Source: Actinomycetota bacterium (lineage in GTDB: Bacteria; Actinomycetota; Acidimicrobiia; Acidimicrobiales; Acidimicrobilacustridaceae). Taken from it: DNA of 38,503 nucleotides. The stretch lies in NCBI GenBank assembly GCA_009699125.1, contig WLOT01000004.1, positions 1 through 38,503 of the forward strand, given 5' to 3'. Position 1 is the stretch's first letter. Each line of letters opens with the position of its first letter. A program made the translations under genes and the position numbers. The notes beneath the pieces were generated by a model. That model saw nothing but the letters and a program-made list of their open reading frames with translations. It did no database searches and was not told the DNA's origin. Positions 27,215 through 35,732 of the stretch are shown here, piece by piece.

Positions 27215-27736
27215 ATGAACAGGCATCTCGCACTCACCTTCGCAGGGGCCACGGCCATCTTTGTGACTGCCGCCAGTGGCGCGGTTGCTGCCAACGTCGG
27301 ACTCCTCAATGTCGGAGCTTCGAAGCCAGTGGGACAGCTCAATGCTGCCAACGTTTCTCAGCTCGCGACGCCGAACGTCGCTCGCACCGCATCGGCATCT
27401 TCATCTGCTGGAACCGTTGACCCGTCCGATCCCTTGGTGCAGGCAGGGTCCACGAACGCTGCCGCGACGCCGCCATCAGGATCGGGTGCGACGGCATCTC
27501 CTCCAGCGGCGTCGTCCAACGGTTCGTCGTCGCTCAATGCGTCGAGCGCCCCAAGCGGTTTGTCTTCGGGTGGGGCCTCAACGTCTGGGGGTTCGACGTC
27601 TCCGACGACCCGGGTCGTTGCCTCTCCCGCGACATCGGTTCCTGCCGTAACGAGCCCACCCACGACCTCACGTTCACAACGTGAACGTGAACGTGAACGC
27701 GACGATGACCACGAAGAGGAGGGTGACGATGACTGA
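27215..27736 (+). CDS. Exported Ser/Ala/Thr-rich low-complexity protein with charged C-terminal tail
   Basis: MNRHLALTFAGATAIFVTAASGAVAANVG signal; Ser/Gly/Ala/Pro-rich body; tail RSQRERERERDDDHEEEGDDD. Confidence 0.65.
   Translation: MNRHLALTFAGATAIFVTAASGAVAANVGLLNVGASKPVGQLNAANVSQLATPNVARTASASSSAGTVDPSDPLVQAGSTNAAATPPSGSGATASPPAASSNGSSSLNASSAPSGLSSGGASTSGGSTSPTTRVVASPATSVPAVTSPPTTSRSQRERERERDDDHEEEGDDD
27680..27699 (+). repeat. In-frame (CGTGAA)3 hexanucleotide microsatellite preceded by a hairpin
   Basis: cgtgaacgtgaacgtgaacg encodes RERERER; CGTTCAC-aac-GTGAACG inverted repeat at 27671-27687. Confidence 0.8.
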
Positions 27737-28313
27737 TCGCATTCCAGCCGCAGCTCGCGCCGCATCTGCATCGAGTGGTACGCAAGCGCATTCTCCGAAG
27801 TCGCCGGCCAGGAAGAAGGGCACAAACGCTCCGGCATCACGCGCCCTCACGGCGGGGCTCAGTTTGGCGGCAACGACTGCGATTGTCGCTGCGCTTGCCT
27901 TAAGCGGACAACAGAGTGGTTCTGCGGCACCAGCAACTGTGGAATTGAACGTCGCAGGAGCATCTGGCGCTACCGGAGCGCCGAACTCGTTAGATTCCAG
28001 CACTGCGGTTGATCCTGCGGCCGTGCCGGTTGCGGGTGCACCGCCGGCCGCTGCGTCGCCAGCAACAGTTAGAACCAATTCGTCGACGGGCTCTGCGCCA
28101 TCGACGACCGCTGCGGGGTTTGCTCCGGCTTCGTCGGGAACTGCTTCGAATGGCTCGAACGGGGGGTCAGCATCGGCTCCGGTTTCTGCAGCTCCAGCAG
28201 CTCCAGCAGCTCCATCAACTCCCGTTGCGTCGCCTCCTGCAACCTCGGCTCCCGCCCCGACAGCACCTGCGCCGGTTGTCACGACGCCGGCACCCCGCAC
28301 ACGCGCTTCCTGA
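27729..28313 (+). CDS. Single-TM N-in membrane protein with Ala/Pro/Ser-rich extracytoplasmic region
   Basis: MTDRIPAAARAAS...RALTAGLSLAATTAIVAALALSGQQSG, then a low-complexity A/P/S/T tail; 8-bp overlap with the preceding CDS. Confidence 0.65.
   Translation: MTDRIPAAARAASASSGTQAHSPKSPARKKGTNAPASRALTAGLSLAATTAIVAALALSGQQSGSAAPATVELNVAGASGATGAPNSLDSSTAVDPAAVPVAGAPPAAASPATVRTNSSTGSAPSTTAAGFAPASSGTASNGSNGGSASAPVSAAPAAPAAPSTPVASPPATSAPAPTAPAPVVTTPAPRTRAS
28188..28214 (+). repeat. 9-nt in-frame tandem repeat (GCAGCTCCA)x3
   Basis: gcagctccagcagctccagcagctcca, encoding APAAPAAP-type repeats. Confidence 0.75.
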
Positions 28314-28322
28314 TCGGTAAGC

Positions 28323-29279
28323 ATGGGCGAGATGCAAGAACACTCGCGCGCGTTTCGAGCAATGGGCAGCGACTGTTTCGTTCGTGTCGTCGTCGATGAC
28401 GATCGTGCCGGACCAATTCTCGAACGCGTTGTCGAAAAGATGGCGGAACTTGAACAGCGTTGGTCTCGGTTCATCCCCGATAGTGAATTATCGCAATTGA
28501 ATGATCACGCGGGTGCGCCGGTATTTGTCAGTCCCGAGACGTTCGCGATCATTTCGTTGGCGATCGACGCGTGGCGAGCCACAGACGGACATTTCGATCC
28601 CACACTTCTCGATGCGTTACGCGGCAGTGGGTACGACAAGACGTTCGACGATATTGCAGCGCGCGCTCCATTTGAGGCGGTCGAAGCGACGTCTCTTCAG
28701 GGGGGCCTGAATGACGTCGATCTTGATGCTCGTTCGTTTGTGATCCAGACCCCGCCTGGGCTTCATTTCGATCTAGGGGGAATCGGCAAGGGTTACGCCG
28801 CCGACTGTCTCTTCACGCAAGTCACGGAAGACGGCGTGAGCGGAGCGTGTCTCGACTTTGGCGGCGACGTTCGGGTTGGAGGTGCGACTGCCGAAGGCGG
28901 AGGCTGGCCAATTGTCATTGACGATCCATTTCATCCTGGCGAAGATCTCGCAGTTCTCGGTCTTGGCGATGGATCGGTGACGACAAGTTCGAGATTGAGG
29001 CGTACATGGTCGACGACGAGCGGCAAAGCACATCACCTCCTTGACCCCGCAACATCTCAACCATCGCAAAGTGGTCTCGCATCGGTCACCGTTATCGCAG
29101 CGCATGCGGCATGGGGAGAGGTTCATGCGAAGGCAGCACTCATTGCCGGCGCACAAGAAGGTGCCGCTCTTATCGAGCGCGCTGGACTTTCCGCGATGTT
29201 CGTCGCCGATGGTGGCGAAACAATTCCCGTTGGGCACTTCGAAGCGTTTCTCATCGAGCGACCTACGCTTGAGGGATGA
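28323..29279 (+). CDS. apbE: FAD:protein FMN transferase (ApbE family)
   Basis: FRAMGSDCFVRV; WSRFIPDSELSQLN; FDLGGIGKGYAADCL; CLDFGGDVRVGG; HHLLDPATSQPSQSGLASVTVIA. Confidence 0.92.
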   Translation: MGEMQEHSRAFRAMGSDCFVRVVVDDDRAGPILERVVEKMAELEQRWSRFIPDSELSQLNDHAGAPVFVSPETFAIISLAIDAWRATDGHFDPTLLDALRGSGYDKTFDDIAARAPFEAVEATSLQGGLNDVDLDARSFVIQTPPGLHFDLGGIGKGYAADCLFTQVTEDGVSGACLDFGGDVRVGGATAEGGGWPIVIDDPFHPGEDLAVLGLGDGSVTTSSRLRRTWSTTSGKAHHLLDPATSQPSQSGLASVTVIAAHAAWGEVHAKAALIAGAQEGAALIERAGLSAMFVADGGETIPVGHFEAFLIERPTLEG

Positions 29280-29297
29280 CACAGCGGCAGGTCTGAA

Positions 29298-29903
29298 ATG
29301 ACTGAACTGATCTTTGGTGCTTCGAAAGTCTGGTGGTACGTCTCACGGTCTACCGGAATCGTCGCTTGGGGACTTCTTGCGCTCGCTGTTCTCTGGGGAC
29401 TTGCCCTTTCGACTCGAGCCCTCGGACGGCGCACCCCAGCCCCGTGGCTGCTCGATGTCCATCGCTTTCTCGGCGGACTCGCAGTGATCTTCACGATCGT
29501 GCATTTCGTGACGTTGTCGTTCGACCCGTGGATGAAATCTGAATACGGCTACAAGCTCACGCAAGCATTCATCCCGTTCGCCTCGACGTGGAAGCCCGGT
29601 CCGATGGCATGGGGAATCGTGGCGTTCTACCTGCTGCTCGCGGTTGAATTCACTTCGCTCATCAAGAATCGCCTGCCACAAAAATTCTGGCGCGGCGTGC
29701 ATTTGGCGAGTTACCCGCTCTACGCCATGGCGACGATTCACCTTCTCACAGCAGGTTCCGACAATCAGAACCCGTTACTGCGGTGGAGTGTCCTGGCCAC
29801 AGTGGGCGCGGTTGTGTTTTTTACCGTGTATCGCATCGTTGGTCCTGGACGCGCCGAGAGCGTCAAGCAGTCTGCGCTGAAAAAGCGCACCGACGCCGAT
29901 TGA
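29298..29903 (+). CDS. Ferric-reductase-like (cytochrome b) transmembrane protein
   Basis: Multi-TM with spaced His residues: LLDVHRFLGGLAVIFTIVHFVTL..WRGVHLASYPLYAMATIHLLTAG. Confidence 0.82.
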   Translation: MTELIFGASKVWWYVSRSTGIVAWGLLALAVLWGLALSTRALGRRTPAPWLLDVHRFLGGLAVIFTIVHFVTLSFDPWMKSEYGYKLTQAFIPFASTWKPGPMAWGIVAFYLLLAVEFTSLIKNRLPQKFWRGVHLASYPLYAMATIHLLTAGSDNQNPLLRWSVLATVGAVVFFTVYRIVGPGRAESVKQSALKKRTDAD

Positions 29904-30617
29904 TCAGGCTTCAGGAACCTTCACGACAAACGTTGCGATATCGGCGGCGAGTCCGCTCCGAATGAGTTCGAGCGATGCGCTGCGACAGTTTCTACGTGTG
30001 AGAGCAAACGCATCGGAGTCGAGGCGTTCGGCAAGCTCGGCAGCGTGGGCGAGCGCGCTAGCTAGAACTGCGTCGTCGGCAACAACTTGGTCGAGGTAGC
30101 CGGCGATGACGGCTCCGGCAGGGTCGTAGACCGTTGCGTGATTTACCGCAGCGGTGAACGCAGCGTTCGAAAGCGATGTGCGAGCGAGTTCAACGGCGAA
30201 CTTGGGGACCGGCATTCCGATAGCGACCTCGTTGAGGCCGATCTTGAAATTGCCCTCGGCTCCGATGCGAACGTCGGCAGACATGAGCAGGATTGCGCCC
30301 ATCGCAAGTGCATGACCCGTTGATGCGATGACAACTGGCATCGGGAACTCGTGGATTTCGATGGCGAGATCGGCGCCAGCTTGGAGGAGATTGCGGGCGG
30401 CCTCGGGGCTTGAGGTCATCACGGAAAGATCGAAGCCGGCGGAGAAACGGCCGGGGCGCCCCGCAAGTACGACTGCTCCCGCTTCAGATTTGGCCCGTGC
30501 GAGCGCATCTTGAACGTCGGCAGCGATGTCATGGCTGATCGCGTTCGCTTTGCCATCGTCGATCGTGATGAGGGCGACGCGGTCGTGGAGTTCATAAGTC
30601 ACGGCAGATTCGGTCAT
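29904..30617 (-). CDS. Enoyl-CoA hydratase/isomerase family protein
   Basis: VALITIDDGKANAISHDIAADVQDAL; AGRPGRFSAGFDLSVM; GHALAMGAILLMSADVRIG. Confidence 0.9.
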   Translation of the reverse strand: MTESAVTYELHDRVALITIDDGKANAISHDIAADVQDALARAKSEAGAVVLAGRPGRFSAGFDLSVMTSSPEAARNLLQAGADLAIEIHEFPMPVVIASTGHALAMGAILLMSADVRIGAEGNFKIGLNEVAIGMPVPKFAVELARTSLSNAAFTAAVNHATVYDPAGAVIAGYLDQVVADDAVLASALAHAAELAERLDSDAFALTRRNCRSASLELIRSGLAADIATFVVKVPEA

Positions 30618-30649
30618 GAGGGGAACGCTACCCGTGCTGTGGTGGCTGA

Positions 30650-31483
30650 CTAGGAAGGTTCGGTTACGAAGTCGATGAGTTGCTCAACCGCACCGACGAG
30701 TGGCGGTTGAAGATCGGCATACGACGACACGGAATTGAGAATCTTCTTCCAGAAAAGCCGAGGATCATCGACGCCGAGCGCTGCGCAGATGCCGTCCTTC
30801 CACGGCTGACCTTTGGGGATGTCGGGCCATGCGTCGATGCCAACGACAGAAGGTTTCACCGCTGCCCAAATGTCGACATATGGGTGGCCAGTGACAAGGA
30901 CATCGGGATGGTCGATGCCTGCAGCGATTCGTGATTCCTTGGAATCGTCGACGAGGTGGTCGAGCAGAACGCCGAGGCGACGGCCACTTCGCGGTCCGAA
31001 TGATCGAACGATTTCGTGCAAGTTGTCAGCGCCATCAAGAAGTTCAACAACGACGCCTTCGACGCGAAGATCGTCTCCCCATACCTTTTCGACCAACTCC
31101 GCATCGTGCACGCCTTCCACAAGCAGGCGACTTGCGCGTGCCATGCGAGCGGGAGCTGAAGGCATCGCAACGGAACCCGAAGCGGTGCGCGTTGCCGCAG
31201 CGGTGCTTGACGCCTTAGGGCGAGTCAGGGTGACTTGGCGCCCTTTTACGTCGAATGCGCCGTCGCGCAATCGGATCTTGTGGTCGCGCCCTTGGCGATC
31301 GCGGAGAGTGACGAACGATGAATCGCATTCAACGACCACGCCCCAAAGGTGTGTGCCACGAACTTCAACTTCAAGCCCTGGCGTCGCGGCGATGACCGGT
31401 GGTTTTTGCCGAGAACGAGGTGTGTCCCCGTCGAGATCAAGAGGCTCAGAGAGAATGCCTTTTCGATAGGGCGTCTCGGCCAC
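30650..31483 (-). CDS. DUF3097-family actinobacterial protein
   Basis: ASRLLVEGVHDAELVEKVWGDDLRVEGVVVELLDGADNL; GVLLDHLVDDSKESRIA; LVTGHPYVDIW. Confidence 0.75.
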   Translation of the reverse strand: MAETPYRKGILSEPLDLDGDTPRSRQKPPVIAATPGLEVEVRGTHLWGVVVECDSSFVTLRDRQGRDHKIRLRDGAFDVKGRQVTLTRPKASSTAAATRTASGSVAMPSAPARMARASRLLVEGVHDAELVEKVWGDDLRVEGVVVELLDGADNLHEIVRSFGPRSGRRLGVLLDHLVDDSKESRIAAGIDHPDVLVTGHPYVDIWAAVKPSVVGIDAWPDIPKGQPWKDGICAALGVDDPRLFWKKILNSVSSYADLQPPLVGAVEQLIDFVTEPS

Positions 31484-31486
31484 GTT

Positions 31487-32233
31487 CTATTCGCCGCCGA
31501 CGAGTTCGCGAATCTTTGCTGCAGTCGCTGGGCCGTCGTAGGCGAGTTCTCCGTCGCGCAATCCGACACAACGCGTTGCACTGGGCACGAGATCGAGCTG
31601 ATGCGTCGAACAAATAATGGTTGCGCCCTGGGCAACGACATCGCTCATGATTTCCACCAAGGTTTCTTGGCCAGGAGTGTCGAGGCCAACGAAGGGTTCG
31701 TCAACGAGCATCACTGTGAACGGACGGATGAGACCGAGAATGAGGCCTGTCTTCTGTTTGAGACCGCGACTAAATCGAGAGGGAAGGTCGTCGATGCGGT
31801 CACCCAGCCCGAACATATCGACCAGATCGTCGGCATAGTCCTGCCAATCGACGGTCTTATGAAGTCGAGCGATGTATTCGATGTGTTCGCCGAGGCTGAG
31901 GTCGTCGTACAGCACCGGATTATCGGGGAGGTAGGAGAGCGCAGCGCGCGCATGAACTGTGCCGGCGGGGCTACCTGCGATAAACGCCCAACCGTTTGTT
32001 GGTTCGAGCATGCCGGCGGCAAGACCGAGGAAGGTTGATTTACCGGCACCATTGGGCCCAACCAACATGACAAGTTCGCCCTTGCCGATGACGAGATCGA
32101 GTTCGGTGGTGAGGCCCATGCCGTCGCCGTAGTCCTTCGACAGGTCGAGGGTCTGCAGGGCCGCGTCGGGTTTGAGACGTGGCTCAGTGGCGGGAGTGGG
32201 TGGTTGTTTTGGTAGTGCGAATGCTGAGGTCAC
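31487..32233 (-). CDS. ABC transporter ATP-binding protein
   Basis: LVGPNGAGKSTFLGLAAGML; FSRGLKQKTGLILGLIRPFTVMLVDEPFVGLD. Confidence 0.92.
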   Translation of the reverse strand: MTSAFALPKQPPTPATEPRLKPDAALQTLDLSKDYGDGMGLTTELDLVIGKGELVMLVGPNGAGKSTFLGLAAGMLEPTNGWAFIAGSPAGTVHARAALSYLPDNPVLYDDLSLGEHIEYIARLHKTVDWQDYADDLVDMFGLGDRIDDLPSRFSRGLKQKTGLILGLIRPFTVMLVDEPFVGLDTPGQETLVEIMSDVVAQGATIICSTHQLDLVPSATRCVGLRDGELAYDGPATAAKIRELVGGE

Positions 32234-33795
32234 AGGTGCTTCGGCTTCCGTGTGCGCAAGTAAAGGATGGCACCGCCGACGGCGAACAGTGAATACACCG
32301 TTGCATTGCCGACTTTGGTGGTGTTGATGGCGTTGGGATCAGACCCAGCGCTGAGCAATGGGAGAAGGGCGATGATGGTGATCGCCGGAGGAATGACGAG
32401 TCGGGCGATCATGAGCCAACCCATGACATCGGGGCCGAGTCCGGCGAGACCGGCCATATCGGGTGCACCCTGAGCGGTACTGATCATCGCCGAGACAGCA
32501 GCAGCGAGAGCAACCGGCACAAACATGATGAGCGCGAGTTTCCACACCACAGCAAATGGGACGAGGATCAACGCAGACGCAGCAGCAATCGCACAGACGA
32601 ATGTCATGACGACAAATGCCGCAGCGACGTGTTGCAAAATCAGGACCCCAGGGGCTTCGGGAAAGCTTTCCCACCGGGTGGGGTGATCGACCTCTTGGGC
32701 CGTTGGTTCCGATGCGTCGTAAGCGACGAGGTAGAGCGCAAGGCCAGCAACGATGAGCATCGGAATTGTTCCGCGCCACAAAGCGCCGAGTGAAAGTCCG
32801 GCGACGGCACCGAGCATGGCCATGCGGATGAGGCGGGGGAGAGGGAAGCGCAGGTAACTCTGCCAATCGCGTTTCCACGTTGGCGGAATGAAGCTCTTCT
32901 TCTTTGAGCGACCGATTCGAATCCATGGACGCAGCCGAGCGTTCTCTTGAGAAAGCTGTCGACGAAGAAGCACAACGGTTCGAACGTCTTGAAGTGTGAC
33001 GGCGAAACGCAACTGGGCAACGAGTCCGGCGCGTCGCAACGCGTGCTCAATCGAGAGATCTCCGATTCGAGAAAGTCCTAGCCAGACGACGACGGCCACA
33101 AGCACGATGCTGATGAGCGCAAGCGCCCGGAAGGTGATTGGCCAGAACGCAATGTCGGCCATCAGCGTGAATGGCGAGGTGGTCCGCTTACCAAGTACGT
33201 CGAGCACCGACCAGGCAATGAGGAGTGCTGCAAGGAAGTTTGCCGGCCACCAGCGAAGCCGGCGACCTGAGGTCGCAAGTGCAGTTGCAGAAGCGAGCAT
33301 GCCGGCGAGCGCAAATGCAAGCGCGCCACACGCAATCGCTGCAGCAGGGTTCACTGGAAGTCGATGTGCGGCAACTTCGCCGATGATTGCGCCGATCACT
33401 GCGCCTGCGAACGCCATGAATCGAAGCTGCTTGATTGCCGGACCACGAACAACGGATTCGCGCGGAACCGGCGCGTTGAGTTCGTGCATCACGACCGGTG
33501 CTTCTAAAACAAGCGGGCCGCCGCGGCCGCCTGATCGCAAACCGATGCCGATGGCAATCGCAAAGCCGAGTCCGAGCCACATCGGCGCTTCGTTGGCAAA
33601 GCGCAGTGCTTCTTCATTTGTGAGGCGATCGTTTGGAAGTCGACTGACCGCAAACATGATGAAGATCACCGCTGCGAGGCCCACCATGTAGACGCGGTAG
33701 AGGGCGTCGATCCAGTGGACTTCGGAAAGTCGGTTATGGCGTCGAGTGCGCCGCAGGTCCTGCAGCGCTTCGGTGGGAGTCTCGACGTCAGTCAC
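32230..33795 (-). CDS. Multi-pass membrane protein, probable ABC permease partner
   Basis: 521 aa with many TM segments; stop overlaps the start of the adjacent ATPase. Confidence 0.7.
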   Translation of the reverse strand: MTDVETPTEALQDLRRTRRHNRLSEVHWIDALYRVYMVGLAAVIFIMFAVSRLPNDRLTNEEALRFANEAPMWLGLGFAIAIGIGLRSGGRGGPLVLEAPVVMHELNAPVPRESVVRGPAIKQLRFMAFAGAVIGAIIGEVAAHRLPVNPAAAIACGALAFALAGMLASATALATSGRRLRWWPANFLAALLIAWSVLDVLGKRTTSPFTLMADIAFWPITFRALALISIVLVAVVVWLGLSRIGDLSIEHALRRAGLVAQLRFAVTLQDVRTVVLLRRQLSQENARLRPWIRIGRSKKKSFIPPTWKRDWQSYLRFPLPRLIRMAMLGAVAGLSLGALWRGTIPMLIVAGLALYLVAYDASEPTAQEVDHPTRWESFPEAPGVLILQHVAAAFVVMTFVCAIAAASALILVPFAVVWKLALIMFVPVALAAAVSAMISTAQGAPDMAGLAGLGPDVMGWLMIARLVIPPAITIIALLPLLSAGSDPNAINTTKVGNATVYSLFAVGGAILYLRTRKPKHL

Positions 33796-33827
33796 GGTCT
33801 AGGAATCTACCGGTGATAGGTGAGTGG

Positions 33828-35630
33828 TCAGTTCGAGGCCCGCTCGGCTTCATCGGTGAGTTCTAACCATTGCTCTTCGGCGGCATTGAGTTCAGCGAGA
33901 ACTGCGGTCAATTCCCCTCCCAGACGGGTGAGTTCGACGTGATCGCCAGAAACCGCGAGGTCGGCAACTTTCAGTTCAAGGCGGTCCTTTGCCTTGGCCA
34001 GCCGCTTGATTTCCTTCTCGAGGTCCTTGATGAGGAAACGCAAGGTGCTTGGCGACCTCGTCGCCGGTTTCTCAGCAGATCTGGCTTTTGAGGCCTTTGT
34101 CGAGGAAGAACCAGACGAACCGCTCGGAGCTTTGCGTGGGTCGGCAATTCGTCCCCGGACCATGGAAGCACGGCGTTGTTCTTCCCAGGCTGCGTAGCCG
34201 CCAGGGCGACGAGAGGGGTTGGCATGGCCATCCATGACGATGACATCGGCAACGGTTCGTTCGAGGAAGGCACGATCGTGACTTACGACAATGAGTGCAC
34301 CGGGCCAGTCGTCGAGGAATTCCTCGAGAACGCGCAGTGTGTCGAGATCAAGGTCGTTGGTTGGTTCGTCAAGTAGCAAAACGTTTGGCTTCTGCGCGAG
34401 CACGAGCAGAAGTTGAAGACGTCGACGTTCGCCGCCCGAAAGAAGTTCGATTGGAGCCCATTGCGCATCGCCGTCGAACCAGAACGATTCGAGAAGTGCG
34501 GCGTCTTGCCAATCGGGTTCTCGACGGCCACCGGTAATTGCTTCTCGAACGCGTTGACGTGGATCGAGTTCGACACCAATTTGGTCGTAGTACCCGATTC
34601 GAACAGTTGAACCGACGTCGATCGTTCCGGTCGATGGCGAGCGGCGTCCAGCGATGAGGTCTAGGAGCGTTGACTTGCCTGCACCGTTGGGGCCAACGAG
34701 CCCGAGTCGCTCGCGATTATCGAGCATGAGTTCGATGTCGCTGAACAGAGGCGGTGCGCCGTCATGGTGAAATGACACGTCAGTGAGCTCAACGACTTTG
34801 TCGCCAAGTCGCGGTGTTCCGAACCAAAGATCGGGGATTCCAGACCGGGCAGCAGGTTCTGCGCGCGTTTCAACCAACGTTGTTGCTGCGTCGATCCGTG
34901 CTTTCGGTTTACTGGTTCGTGCCGGGGCGCCGCGCCGAAGCCAAGCCAATTCTTTGCGAGCGAGATTCTTGCGAGTTGCCTCTTGCGTAACTGCTTGTTC
35001 TTCGCGCAAGGCGCGACCTTCGAGGTAGCCGGCGTAGCCACCGTCATGAAGATAGGAGCGTCCACGATCAAGTTCGAGTACTCGGTTTGTGACGCGATCA
35101 AGAACGTGACGATCGTGCGTCACGAGTACGAGACCGCCGCGGTAACTATCGAGTCGATCTTCGAGCCATGCAATCGCATCGATGTCGAGATGGTTTGTGG
35201 GTTCGTCAAGGACAAGGAGGTCGCTGGGAGCGACGAGGGCACGCGCAAGCGCGACGCGCTTGGCCTGACCGCCCGACAAGCGACTGGTGTCAGCGTCGGT
35301 GAGAGAGGCCATGCCGAGATGGTCAAGAACGGCAGCTGCTTCCCAGTCGCGCTCGGCAACGGCCTCGACCGCGGCGAGGACCGTGCCTGTCGGCAACACC
35401 GGGCGCTGGGGGAGCGTGGCGATTCGAACATCACGACCTCGGCGAACGGCGCCCGATTCGGGCTCGACCTCGCCCGTAAGTACAGAAAGCAGAGTGGACT
35501 TTCCTGTTCCGTTCAGTCCGACGATCCCGAGTCGGTCTCCCGTCGAAAGGGTCAGTGACACATCGGTAAAGAGTGGGCGACCGGGGCGGGTCATAGTTGC
35601 TCGGTCGACGTCCACACAGATCATTGGCAT
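33828..35630 (-). CDS. ABC-F family ATP-binding protein
   Basis: GLNGTGKSTLLSVL and GPNGAGKSTLLDLI; LSGGQAKRVALARAL and LSGGERRRLQLLLVL; no TM; C-terminal coiled coil LIKDLEKEIKRLAKAKDRLELK. Confidence 0.93.
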   Translation of the reverse strand: MPMICVDVDRATMTRPGRPLFTDVSLTLSTGDRLGIVGLNGTGKSTLLSVLTGEVEPESGAVRRGRDVRIATLPQRPVLPTGTVLAAVEAVAERDWEAAAVLDHLGMASLTDADTSRLSGGQAKRVALARALVAPSDLLVLDEPTNHLDIDAIAWLEDRLDSYRGGLVLVTHDRHVLDRVTNRVLELDRGRSYLHDGGYAGYLEGRALREEQAVTQEATRKNLARKELAWLRRGAPARTSKPKARIDAATTLVETRAEPAARSGIPDLWFGTPRLGDKVVELTDVSFHHDGAPPLFSDIELMLDNRERLGLVGPNGAGKSTLLDLIAGRRSPSTGTIDVGSTVRIGYYDQIGVELDPRQRVREAITGGRREPDWQDAALLESFWFDGDAQWAPIELLSGGERRRLQLLLVLAQKPNVLLLDEPTNDLDLDTLRVLEEFLDDWPGALIVVSHDRAFLERTVADVIVMDGHANPSRRPGGYAAWEEQRRASMVRGRIADPRKAPSGSSGSSSTKASKARSAEKPATRSPSTLRFLIKDLEKEIKRLAKAKDRLELKVADLAVSGDHVELTRLGGELTAVLAELNAAEEQWLELTDEAERASN

Positions 35631-35732
35631 GAGGCTACGACCAGTCGGCGACCTCGCTGTCCCCCTGTTGTTGTCCGGCTCGGTGCGAGTAGCGTTTCGC
35701 AAGTTCCATCGGGGGGATGGACCGCAAACAAC

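Noticed and set aside
28188-28214. Three-unit tandem repeat as a possible CRISPR or mobile-element trace
   Set aside because: 9-nt units with no spacers, in-frame Ala/Pro coding repeat; no CRISPR array or transposase seen.
27674-28474. 266-aa Ala/Gly/Val-rich ORF on the - strand
   Set aside because: Antisense shadow of the low-complexity + strand genes and the start of apbE; no recognisable family.
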